From JAMXLO01 sp035569235 (GTDB lineage Bacteria > Pseudomonadota > Alphaproteobacteria > Acetobacterales > Acetobacteraceae): a DNA stretch of 13,074 nucleotides. Every line of letters begins with the position of its first letter. Within the stretch, counting starts at the first letter, position 1. Positions 6,707 to 13,074 of this stretch are shown in pieces. Location of the stretch: NCBI GenBank assembly GCA_035569235.1, contig DATMND010000031.1:1-13074 (forward strand), in the 5' to 3' direction. The translations under genes were made by a program, and so were the position numbers. Below the pieces are notes generated by a model. That model made no database searches. It was not told the origin of the DNA and saw only the letters and a program-made list of their open reading frames with translations.

Positions 6707-6822
6707 TAACACGGAGGACGCGCGAGGCCCACGGAGGACCACGGAGAACGGATTGAATGCGCAGTACGGCGGCAAAATCGACCTCCGTGGTCCTCCGTGG
6801 CTCTCGATTGTCCTCCGTGTTA
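6707..6822. repeat. Long inverted repeat of CACGGAGGAC units (divergent gap)
   Basis: Arms 6707-6746 and 6783-6822 pair over 40 nt. Two exact blocks (TAACACGGAGGAC, 13 nt; CCACGGAGGACCACGGAG, 18 nt) are separated by a 9-nt, mostly unpaired bulge, giving about 35 of 40 matches; the loop is 36 nt. Each arm contains three tandem CACGGAG units. It lies in the 412-nt divergent gap between the oxygenase (start 6531) and the decarboxylase gene (start 6944). The remaining part of the gap, 6823-6943, holds only a weak promoter-like pair (TTGCCG 6886, TACCGT 6909). Confidence 0.85.
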
Positions 6823-6943
6823 AAATTCTTGCGTCATTCGGATGGCGCCGGCCGTTCGTCCGATTGCCCTGGAGGTGGCGTCAACTTGCCGATACGCGAC
6901 TTGGTCTCTACCGTCCGCGACCTCGCAGCAGAGGACATTCGCC

Positions 6944-7363
6944 ATGGCCAATATCCCCAACCGTCCCGAATACCAGAGCGACCTGTTTAGGAGGGGCCTG
7001 GAAGTGCGACGCGATGTGCTAGGCGCCGACTACGTCGATGCTTCGCTGACGCGTGCCGATGACTTCAACGCGGCGTTCCAGCAGATCACCACCGAAGTCG
7101 CGTGGGGGATGATCTGGACGCGTCCCGGCCTGCCGCGCAAGACGCGCAGCATGATCAATCTGACGATGCTTGCGGCGCTCAATCGCGGCGCCGAATTCCG
7201 GCTGCACCTGCGCGCCGCGCTCACCAATGGCGTGACGCGCGACGAGATCAAGGAGATCCTGCTGCAGATCGGCGCCTATTGCGGCATCCCGGCGTGCCTG
7301 GAGGCATTCCGGATCGCCACCGAAGTGTTCAAGGAAGTCGACACCGCGAAAGGCGGCGACTGA
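6944..7363 (+). CDS. Carboxymuconolactone decarboxylase family protein (PcaC-like)
   Basis: This 139-residue, all-helical protein resembles PcaC of the protocatechuate (beta-ketoadipate) branch. The core RSMINLTMLAALNRG, then EFRLHLRAALTNGVTRDEIK, and LLQIGAYCGIPACLEAF correspond to the family's conserved L-T-x-x-A-L, H-x-R-x-A-x-x-N-G-x-T and E-x-L-L-Q-x-x-x-Y-x-G-x-P blocks. PcaC decarboxylates 4-carboxymuconolactone; related family members instead act as AhpD-like peroxidase partners. The two Cys in CGIPAC are not in the AhpD C-x2-C arrangement, so a decarboxylase or isomerase-like role in ring-cleavage product metabolism is more likely. The ATG at 6944 (MANIPNRPEY) has GAGGA upstream at 6931-6935; the frame is open further upstream but without a better start. 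The stop overlaps the next gene's ATG by one base (TGATG), so the two are cotranscribed. Confidence 0.9.
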   Translation: MANIPNRPEYQSDLFRRGLEVRRDVLGADYVDASLTRADDFNAAFQQITTEVAWGMIWTRPGLPRKTRSMINLTMLAALNRGAEFRLHLRAALTNGVTRDEIKEILLQIGAYCGIPACLEAFRIATEVFKEVDTAKGGD

Positions 7364-8274
7364 TGGCGGACCGGCCAAACGTCGGATTCGTCGGCGTCGG
7401 CAACATGGGCTGGCCGATGGCGGCCAACCTCGTGCGCGCCGGCTTCACCGTGCACGTGAATGACTCGCGACGGGAGGTGGCGAACAACTTTGTCCAGCAG
7501 GTCGGTGGCGACGCGCCGGACACTCTGCGGCAGCTTGCCGCGGCGTCGGACGTGGTGATCACCATGCTGCCGACGAGCACGATCGTCGAGCACGTGCTCG
7601 CGAAAGGCGATGACACGGTGATGGCGGGGATGAAGCCGGGCACAGTGGTGATCGAGATGAGTTCCGGCGTGCCGTCGGTGACGCAGTTACTGGCCGATCG
7701 GGTCATGGAACTGGGCGGGCACATGATCGACGCGCCGGTGTCGGGCGGCGTGCCGCGGGCGAAAACGGGCGAGCTGGCGATCATGGTCGGCGGTGACAGT
7801 GCGATCATCGATTCGGTGCTGCCGGTGCTGTCTGCGATGGGCACTTCCGTGTTGCGCACCGGCGCGGTCGGATCGGGCCAGGCGATGAAGGCACTGAACA
7901 ATCTGGTGTCTGCTGGCGGTTTCCTGATCGGGATCGAGGCGTTGCTGATCGGTCAGAGGTTTGGGCTGGATCCGGCGGTGATGGTGGATGTGCTGAATGC
8001 CGCAACGGGGATGAACAACTCGACGCAGAAGAAGTTCAAGCAGTTCGTGCTGTCGCGCAAGTTCGACGCGGGCTTCACCATGGGGCTGCTGGCGAAGGAT
8101 CTGGCGACTGCATTGCAGGTCGGCCGTGAGACCGAAACGCCCGCGCCGCTGTCCGCGCTGTGCAAGGAGATGGTGACGGCGGCGCAGGCAATGTTCGGTT
8201 CCGACGCCGATCACACGGAGATGGCGAAGCTGCTCGAGCGGATGGCAGGAACGCAGCTTGGGAATGGGATGTAG
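7363..8274 (+). CDS. Beta-hydroxyacid dehydrogenase (3-hydroxyisobutyrate dehydrogenase family)
   Basis: The 303-residue product has the Rossmann motif GFVGVGNMGWPMAANL (residues 8-23), with GxGxxG at 11-16. It also has the substrate-binding DAPVSGGV (123-130) and the catalytic-lysine segment GSGQAMKALNNL (Lys176, with Asn179/180). The C-terminal helical domain contains AKDL. The Asp34 after the second strand (VNDSRR) suggests NAD rather than NADP, by family rule. The family oxidises or reduces 3-hydroxyisobutyrate, tartronate semialdehyde, glyoxylate/succinic semialdehyde and similar short hydroxyacids; the exact substrate is not readable. Coupling by TGATG to the carboxymuconolactone-decarboxylase-type gene suggests a late step of ring-cleavage product breakdown. 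Length is normal, and it is probably cytoplasmic. Confidence 0.93.
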   Translation: MADRPNVGFVGVGNMGWPMAANLVRAGFTVHVNDSRREVANNFVQQVGGDAPDTLRQLAAASDVVITMLPTSTIVEHVLAKGDDTVMAGMKPGTVVIEMSSGVPSVTQLLADRVMELGGHMIDAPVSGGVPRAKTGELAIMVGGDSAIIDSVLPVLSAMGTSVLRTGAVGSGQAMKALNNLVSAGGFLIGIEALLIGQRFGLDPAVMVDVLNAATGMNNSTQKKFKQFVLSRKFDAGFTMGLLAKDLATALQVGRETETPAPLSALCKEMVTAAQAMFGSDADHTEMAKLLERMAGTQLGNGM

Positions 8275-8348
8275 AAGCTTAACCACAAAGATCTACTGCG
8301 GAATTATGCCGAGGGCCATTGCAAGTGACCCATCGATTGCCCCACTGT

Positions 8349-8436
8349 CGTCATGGTCGGCGAAGGCCGGCCATCCACGTCTTTCCTTGGCGTAATCAGC
8401 AAAGTCGTGGATGGCGGGCCTTCGCCCGCCATGACG
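8349..8436. repeat. Inverted repeat, GTCATGGCGGGCGAAGGC type (convergent gap)
   Basis: Arms 8349-8379 and 8406-8436 (31 nt each) match at 28 positions; the loop is 26 nt. Each arm is itself partly self-complementary (for example GGCGGG/CCCGCC at 8413-8430), so a cruciform or clover-like fold is possible. It lies in the 237-nt gap between the convergent dehydrogenase and outer-membrane genes. The unit resembles REP-like repeats of alphaproteobacterial genomes (recalled). The plus strand has an A-run (8440-8445) rather than a T-run after the stem, so it is not a canonical terminator. A short TTAACCACAAAG at 8280-8291 just after the dehydrogenase stop may be a decayed end of another repeat. Confidence 0.85.
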
Positions 8437-8511
8437 GTGAAAAAATGAGGCGCATCGGTTCGTCGTCATCGTCCGTGCGCGATCCGGGTGTATCCGGTGG
8501 CGTGCGCCGCA

Positions 8512-10041
8512 TCACGGCAGCACCGGATTGGCTGCCTTTACCTCGTGTGGTTCTGGCAGTTCCTCGGTGGACCAGCCACCGCCCAGCGCCTCGACCAGTG
8601 CCACGCTGGCGACCAGCCGACTCTGCTGAATCGACAGCAACGTCTGCTGATCCCCCAGCAACAAGGTCTGCTGGGTAATCACGGCGGTGTAGGCGACGGT
8701 GCCGGCGCGGTAGGCGTTCAATGTAACCTCCAGTGCCCGACGCGCCGATTCAACAGCGATCGCCTGCGCCGCGGCCTGCTGCTCCAGAATGCGCAGCGAC
8801 GACAAAGCGTCCTCAACCTGCTGGAACGCGGTCAGCACGGTCTGCCGATAATTGGCGACAGACTGGTCGTAGGTCGCGCGCGCCGCCGCGACCGCCGCCG
8901 GGCGGGCGCCGCCGGAGAACACAGTTTCGCTCGCCGATGCGCCGAGCGACCATACGCGGTTGGCGACGGTGAACAGCTGCGACAACGGGTCGCCCGCGAA
9001 ACTGCCCAGTGCCGACAGCGAAATGGTCGGATAGTACGCGGCGATCTGCACACCGATCAGCGCGTTGTCCGCCTGCATCTGCCGCTCGGCCGCCGCGATG
9101 TCGGGGCGGCGTTCCAAAAGTGCGGACGGCAGGCCGGCCGGGGCCACCGGCACCGCGCTGGCCAGCGAAGCGGGCGCGATCGTCAGGTTCGCCGGCGGCT
9201 GTCCGGTCAATACGGCAATCGCGTGCTCGAATTGCTGGCGCTGCACGCCTACGCCGACAAGCTGCGCCTCGACAGACTGCAACTGTGCCCGTGCGGTCAC
9301 CACATCGGCACTCGATGACGTGCCGGCGCGATACTGGTTCTCGGTAATCTCCAGGGCGCGCCGATCCGCGGCCGTGGTTTCCCGCAGCAGTACCTCCAGC
9401 GAGTCCTCGGCGCGCAGATCGAAATAGTCGGTCGCCAACGTTGCCTGCGCCGACAACTGGGCGTTCGCGAGGTCGGCGGCGCTGACCTGCGCTCCGGCGA
9501 CATTGCTTTCAATCTGGCGCCGCACACTGCCCCACACATCCAGATCCCAGGATACGGTGCCGCTGACGGTGTACAGCGTGCCGTTGCGACCGCCGCTGCC
9601 ACCACTGCTGCTGCTGCTGCTGATGTTGCTGGTGCCGACGCCGGATGTGGTGGTTGACTGATTGTTGCGCGCCAGGCTCGACAGACTACTGCCGCCGGTC
9701 CCGGTGTGCGACACGCCAGCGTTCAGCGTGGCTATGGGAAACAGGTTGGCGCGCGCTTCGCCCACCAGCGCGACCGCATTGCGATACTGCGCCTCGAACG
9801 ATTTCACAGTCTGGTTGGAGATCTCCACCTTCCGCATCAACCGATCCAGTTGCGGATCGCGATAGATCGCCCACCATACGCCCTTGTCCGCATCGTCTTC
9901 CGGATGGACAGGCTTCCAGCCGCTCAGCTCCTTGAATTGCTCCGACATCGGCGCATCGGGCTTGCTGTAGTCCGGCCCGACCATGCACCCCGAGGCGAAC
10001 GCGCACAGAGCCAGCGCGCCCACAGCCGGCGAATGCTTCAT
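8512..10041 (-). CDS. Outer-membrane efflux lipoprotein (OprM/NodT family channel)
   Basis: The 509-residue product starts at ATG 10041-10039 (MKHSPAVGALALCAFASGC). The lipoprotein signal ends at Cys19 (ASGC; -3 is Ala rather than Leu), followed by MVGPDYSKPD, the typical opening of OprM/NodT channels. Two homologous OEP repeats follow, each with a long coiled-coil hairpin and a beta hairpin; landmarks are WWAIYRDPQLDRLM, SWDLDVWG, RRPDIAAAERQMQADNALIG, YYPTISL and AYRAGTVAYTAVITQQ. It forms the trimeric exit duct of a tripartite RND pump. The start overlaps the stop of the RND gene as ATGA. The first extracellular loop (about residues 112-154) is unusually long and rich in Ser/Thr/Gly (includes SSSSSSGGSGG). 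Substrate specificity cannot be inferred. Confidence 0.94.
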   Translation of the reverse strand: MKHSPAVGALALCAFASGCMVGPDYSKPDAPMSEQFKELSGWKPVHPEDDADKGVWWAIYRDPQLDRLMRKVEISNQTVKSFEAQYRNAVALVGEARANLFPIATLNAGVSHTGTGGSSLSSLARNNQSTTTSGVGTSNISSSSSSGGSGGRNGTLYTVSGTVSWDLDVWGSVRRQIESNVAGAQVSAADLANAQLSAQATLATDYFDLRAEDSLEVLLRETTAADRRALEITENQYRAGTSSSADVVTARAQLQSVEAQLVGVGVQRQQFEHAIAVLTGQPPANLTIAPASLASAVPVAPAGLPSALLERRPDIAAAERQMQADNALIGVQIAAYYPTISLSALGSFAGDPLSQLFTVANRVWSLGASASETVFSGGARPAAVAAARATYDQSVANYRQTVLTAFQQVEDALSSLRILEQQAAAQAIAVESARRALEVTLNAYRAGTVAYTAVITQQTLLLGDQQTLLSIQQSRLVASVALVEALGGGWSTEELPEPHEVKAANPVLP

Positions 10042-13000
10042 TCGGCGGGCCCCGGGGTCGTTGACAGGCGCGGAAACGCTTGCTGCCAACGGCGTCGCGC
10101 CGACAGGCGGAAACGGTCGAGATACAGATACAACACCGGCGTCGTGTAGAGCGTCAGAATCTGGCTCACCAGCAGCCCGCCAACGATCGCAATGCCAAGC
10201 GGGCGGCGCAGCTCCCCGCCATCGCCGAAGCTCAAAGCCAGCGGCAGTGCTCCCAGCATGGCCGCGCTGGTTGTCATCATGATCGGCCGAAACCGCAGCC
10301 GGCAGGCTTCAAAGATCGCATCGCGAGGGTCCATGTCATGCGCGCGTTCCGCCTCCAGCGCGAAGTCGATCATCATGATCGCGTTCTTCTTGACGATGCC
10401 GATCAGCAGGATCACCCCGATCAGGGCGATGATGCTGAACTCGGTGTTGAACGCGAGCAGCGCCAGCACCGCGCCCACGCCGGCCGATGGCAAGGTGGAC
10501 AGGATGGTGACCGGGTGGATGTAGCTTTCGTAAAGCACGCCCAGCACGATGTAGACGGCGATCAGCGCTGCGGCGATGAGGATTGGCTCGCTGTTCAGCG
10601 ATTGCTGATAGGTCTGCGCGGTGCCCTGGAAGCTGCCATGGATGCTCGCCGGCATGCCGATCTGCCGCACTGCCTCGGCCACCGCAGATGTCGCATCGCT
10701 GAGCGACTTGCCGGGTGCCAGGTTGAAGGAAATCGTGGCGGCGACGAACAGCCCCTGGTGATTGACCGCCAACGGCGTGTTGCCGGGGCCATATTTGGTG
10801 AAGGCGGCCAGCGGCACCATCGTCTCCTGGCTCGTACTGACCGCGGCGCCGGACGAAGCGCTGCCTTTGCCGGTGTTGGCAAGTGCGTTGGTCGATGCGT
10901 TGCGCGCCGAACTGCTGGCGATGCTTGCCGCGGTGGTGGCGTTGCTCGTTGCGCTGGCGAGTTTCGCGGCAGCGGACGCGACCGTGCCGATCACCGCGTT
11001 TGTCGTCTCCGTGCCGCTGGCGTTTCCACCGGAGGTGCTGACGTAGATGCCCTTCAGCGTGTCAGGCGTCTGCCAGTAGCGCGGCTCCACCTCCATGATG
11101 ACGTGATACTGGTTCTGCGCGCTGTAGATGGTGGAGACCTGTCGCTGGCCGAATGCGTCATACAGCGTGTTGTCGATCTGGCTGGCGCTGACGCCAAGGC
11201 GGCTTGCGGTGGCACGGTCGATCACCAAGTCGGTTTCCAGGCCCTTCTGCTGCTGGTCGGAATTGACGTCGCGCAGGACCGGGTTGTGTTCCAGGGCGGC
11301 AAGCAGTTTCGGCGCCCATTCGTACAGCACGGCAGTGCTGTCAGCCTGCAGCGTGTACTGATAGGCGGCGTTGGTTTGCCGGCCGCCGACGCGGATGTCC
11401 TGGATCGGCACCAGGAACAGCCTGGCACCAGCCACCACGGACAGTTTGCGGCGCAACCCGGCGATCACCTGATCGATACCGGCGCGTTGCGACAGCGGCT
11501 TCAGGGAGACGAAGACCTGCCCGGTATTGGTCTGACCGCCGCCACCGCCACCGCCCGCGCCGGTGAATCCGACCACGTCTTGCACCGCCGGGTCGTGCTG
11601 CACGATGTCCATCAACTGCGCCAGCTTGCCCTGCATCGCCTGGAAGGAGATGCTCTGATCGGCCTGCAGACTGCCCGTCAACCGGCCGGTATCCTGCTGC
11701 GGAAAGAAGCCCTTCGGCACCATCACATACAGGACGATATTCAGCCCGACGGTGACCAGCAGCACCAGCAGCACCAGCGCGCCGTGGCGCAGCGACCAGC
11801 CGAGGCTGCGCTCATAGAGCGACAGCGCGCGATCGAACAACGTGCGCCGTGTGGGTCCGACACGCCGGACCTCCGGCTTCAGCAGCAGCGCACACATCAT
11901 GGGTGTGGTGGTCAGCGAGATCGCCAGCGACACCAGGATCGCGAGCGACAACGTCACGGCGAACTCGCGGAACAGCCGGCCGACGATGCCGCCCATCAGC
12001 AGGATCGGCAGGAATACCGCGATCAGCGAAAAGCTGATCGACATCACGGTGAAGCCGACCTCGCGCGCGCCGAGCAGTGCGGCCTGAAGGCGCGGCATGC
12101 CGGCCTCGATATGCCGGGAAATATTCTCCAGCACCACGATCGCGTCGTCCACCACGAAGCCCGTGGCGACCGTCAGCGCCATCAGCGACAGGTTGTCGAG
12201 GCTATAGCCCAGCAGGTACATCGCCCCGAACGTGCCGATGATCGAGACCGGCACCGCGATCGCCGGGATCAGCGTCGCGCGGCCGTTGCGCAGGAACAGG
12301 AACACCACCAGCGTCACCAATGCGACCGCGATCAGCAAGGTTATCTCGGTGTCGTGCAGGCTGGCCCGGATCGTCGTGGTGCGGTCGTTGGCGATCAGCA
12401 GGTCCATGTCGCGCGGCATCGCCGCCATCAGTTGCGGGATCGCCGCCTTCACGCTGTCCACCGTGTCGATGATGTTCGCGCCCGGCTGGCGGAACAGGAT
12501 CACCAGCACCGCGGGCTTGCCGTTGGCGAGGCCGGCGTTGCGCAGGTTCTCGACCGAGTCCTGCACGTCCGCCACGTCAGACAGGCGCACCGCGGCGCCG
12601 TTGCGATAGGCAATCACCAGCGGACGGTAGTCCACCGCATGCGATGCCTGGTCGTTGGTGTAGAGCTGATAATGCAGCCCGTCGGCTTCGATCGCGCCCT
12701 TCGGGCTGTTGGCGTTAGCAGAGGCAAGGGCGGCGCGGACATCCTCGAGGCCGATGCCGTATTTGAACAGCGCCTGCGGATTCAGTTCCACACGCACAGC
12801 GGGCAGCGCCGCGCCGCCGATGATCACCTGGCCGATGCCGCTGACCTGCGACAGGCGTTGCGACAGCACATTCGTCGCGGCGTCGTACATCTGACCGCGG
12901 GTCAGTGTCTTCGAGGTCAGCGCCAGGATCAGCACCGGCGCATCGGCCGGGTTCACCTTGCGGTAGGTCGGGTTGCTGCGCAGGCTGGTCGGCAGATCGG

Positions 13001-13074
13001 CGCGCGCGGCGTTGATCGCGGCCTGCACGTCGCGCGCCGCACCGTTGATGTCGCGATCCAGCCCGAATTGCAGG
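10038..13074 (-). CDS. mdtC: RND multidrug efflux pump permease, MdtB/MdtC-like (5' end off window)
   Basis: About 1011 residues are visible; the N-terminus, about 85-90 residues by comparison with MdtC, lies beyond the right edge. The first visible residues, LQFGLDRDINGAARDVQAAI, and YRKVNPADAP are close to E. coli MdtC/MdtB. The proton relay is intact: the Asp-Asp pair of TM4 in GFVVDDAIVVLENISRH (codons 12144-12149) and the TM10 Lys in IVKKNAIMMID (10386-10388). The pump sits in the inner membrane and exports drugs or other amphiphiles with an adaptor protein and the outer-membrane channel encoded next; the adaptor and any second RND subunit should be upstream, off window. Two oddities stand out: an Ala/Ser/Thr-rich insertion of about 71 residues (10827-11039) in the second periplasmic loop, and a run of Gly near 11541-11563. 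The mdtC symbol reflects closest resemblance from memory and could be mdtB. Confidence 0.94.
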   Translation of the reverse strand, partial: LQFGLDRDINGAARDVQAAINAARADLPTSLRSNPTYRKVNPADAPVLILALTSKTLTRGQMYDAATNVLSQRLSQVSGIGQVIIGGAALPAVRVELNPQALFKYGIGLEDVRAALASANANSPKGAIEADGLHYQLYTNDQASHAVDYRPLVIAYRNGAAVRLSDVADVQDSVENLRNAGLANGKPAVLVILFRQPGANIIDTVDSVKAAIPQLMAAMPRDMDLLIANDRTTTIRASLHDTEITLLIAVALVTLVVFLFLRNGRATLIPAIAVPVSIIGTFGAMYLLGYSLDNLSLMALTVATGFVVDDAIVVLENISRHIEAGMPRLQAALLGAREVGFTVMSISFSLIAVFLPILLMGGIVGRLFREFAVTLSLAILVSLAISLTTTPMMCALLLKPEVRRVGPTRRTLFDRALSLYERSLGWSLRHGALVLLVLLVTVGLNIVLYVMVPKGFFPQQDTGRLTGSLQADQSISFQAMQGKLAQLMDIVQHDPAVQDVVGFTGAGGGGGGGQTNTGQVFVSLKPLSQRAGIDQVIAGLRRKLSVVAGARLFLVPIQDIRVGGRQTNAAYQYTLQADSTAVLYEWAPKLLAALEHNPVLRDVNSDQQQKGLETDLVIDRATASRLGVSASQIDNTLYDAFGQRQVSTIYSAQNQYHVIMEVEPRYWQTPDTLKGIYVSTSGGNASGTETTNAVIGTVASAAAKLASATSNATTAASIASSSARNASTNALANTGKGSASSGAAVSTSQETMVPLAAFTKYGPGNTPLAVNHQGLFVAATISFNLAPGKSLSDATSAVAEAVRQIGMPASIHGSFQGTAQTYQQSLNSEPILIAAALIAVYIVLGVLYESYIHPVTILSTLPSAGVGAVLALLAFNTEFSIIALIGVILLIGIVKKNAIMMIDFALEAERAHDMDPRDAIFEACRLRFRPIMMTTSAAMLGALPLALSFGDGGELRRPLGIAIVGGLLVSQILTLYTTPVLYLYLDRFRLSARRRWQQAFPRLSTTPGPAE
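10827..11039 (-). other. Ala/Ser/Thr-rich insertion inside the RND pump
   Basis: Seventy-one codons between GIYV and ETMVPLAAF encode almost only Ala, Ser, Thr, Asn and Gly (for example TSNATTAASIASSSARNAST). In MdtC/MdtB the same two blocks are joined by a short linker of roughly ten residues (recalled). The reading frame is kept, so the segment is an in-frame expansion in the periplasmic part rather than a break. Confidence 0.75.

Noticed and set aside
6707..6822. CRISPR-like array suggested by repeated CACGGAGGAC units
   Set aside because: The units are inverted between the two arms, few and very short, with no regular unique spacers and no cas genes.
6886..6914. Promoter of the PcaC-like gene (TTGCCG, 17 nt, TACCGT)
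   Set aside because: Matches are only 4 of 6 and 3 of 6, which is common by chance; too weak to list as a feature.
8406..8445. Intrinsic terminator
   Set aside because: The GC-rich stem is followed by an A-run on the plus strand, and on the minus strand the T-run precedes rather than follows the stem.
13026..13028. GTG as a possible start of the RND pump
   Set aside because: The frame stays open to the window edge, and the upstream residues (LQFGLDRDINGAARD) match the family, so this is an internal Val codon.

Overview
The window looks like a high-GC alphaproteobacterial chromosome segment. I infer an Acetobacteraceae/Rhodospirillales-type soil or acid-habitat heterotroph from GC content, gene order style and intergenic repeat style; no rRNA or marker gene is present to prove it. 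Ten coding regions are supported, two of them cut by the window ends. Starts and stops overlap at five junctions, so the genes fall into a few tightly packed transcription units.

Region 1 (1-2924, minus strand) is a three-gene chain: a membrane-anchored penicillin/AHL-acylase-type Ntn hydrolase, a small RDD-family membrane protein, and the first 39 codons of an aspartate/glutamate leucyltransferase (bpt) that runs off the left edge. Both junctions are ATGA overlaps.

Region 2 (3020-8274) looks like an accessory catabolic block. On the plus strand an Amidohydro_2 (decarboxylase/hydrolase-like) protein overlaps by 4 bp an unrecognised 92-residue protein, followed after 13 nt by a small Rieske [2Fe-2S] protein with an unusually long cluster-binding loop. 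On the minus strand lies a phthalate-dioxygenase-type Rieske oxygenase large subunit with a complete set of cluster motifs and the bridging Asp plus two His of the mononuclear iron site. Plus-strand again are a carboxymuconolactone decarboxylase-family protein and a beta-hydroxyacid dehydrogenase that overlap by one base. Together they suggest oxygenation, decarboxylation/hydrolysis and dehydrogenation of an aromatic or cyclic acid. The substrate cannot be read from the sequence, and no reductase or dedicated regulator gene is in view. The divergent stretch upstream of the oxygenase (6532-6943) holds two palindromic operator candidates.

Region 3 (8512-13074, minus strand) is the distal part of a tripartite drug-efflux operon: an MdtB/MdtC-like RND pump (5' end off the right edge) overlapping by 4 bp an OprM/NodT-type outer-membrane lipoprotein. 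Both carry unusual low-complexity insertions.

Three long imperfect inverted repeats (arms about 30-40 nt) sit at the three strand switches inside and at the end of the catabolic block (4994-5130, 6707-6822, 8349-8436). They look like members of dispersed intergenic repeat families. No tRNA, rRNA, CRISPR array, insertion sequence or transposase was seen.
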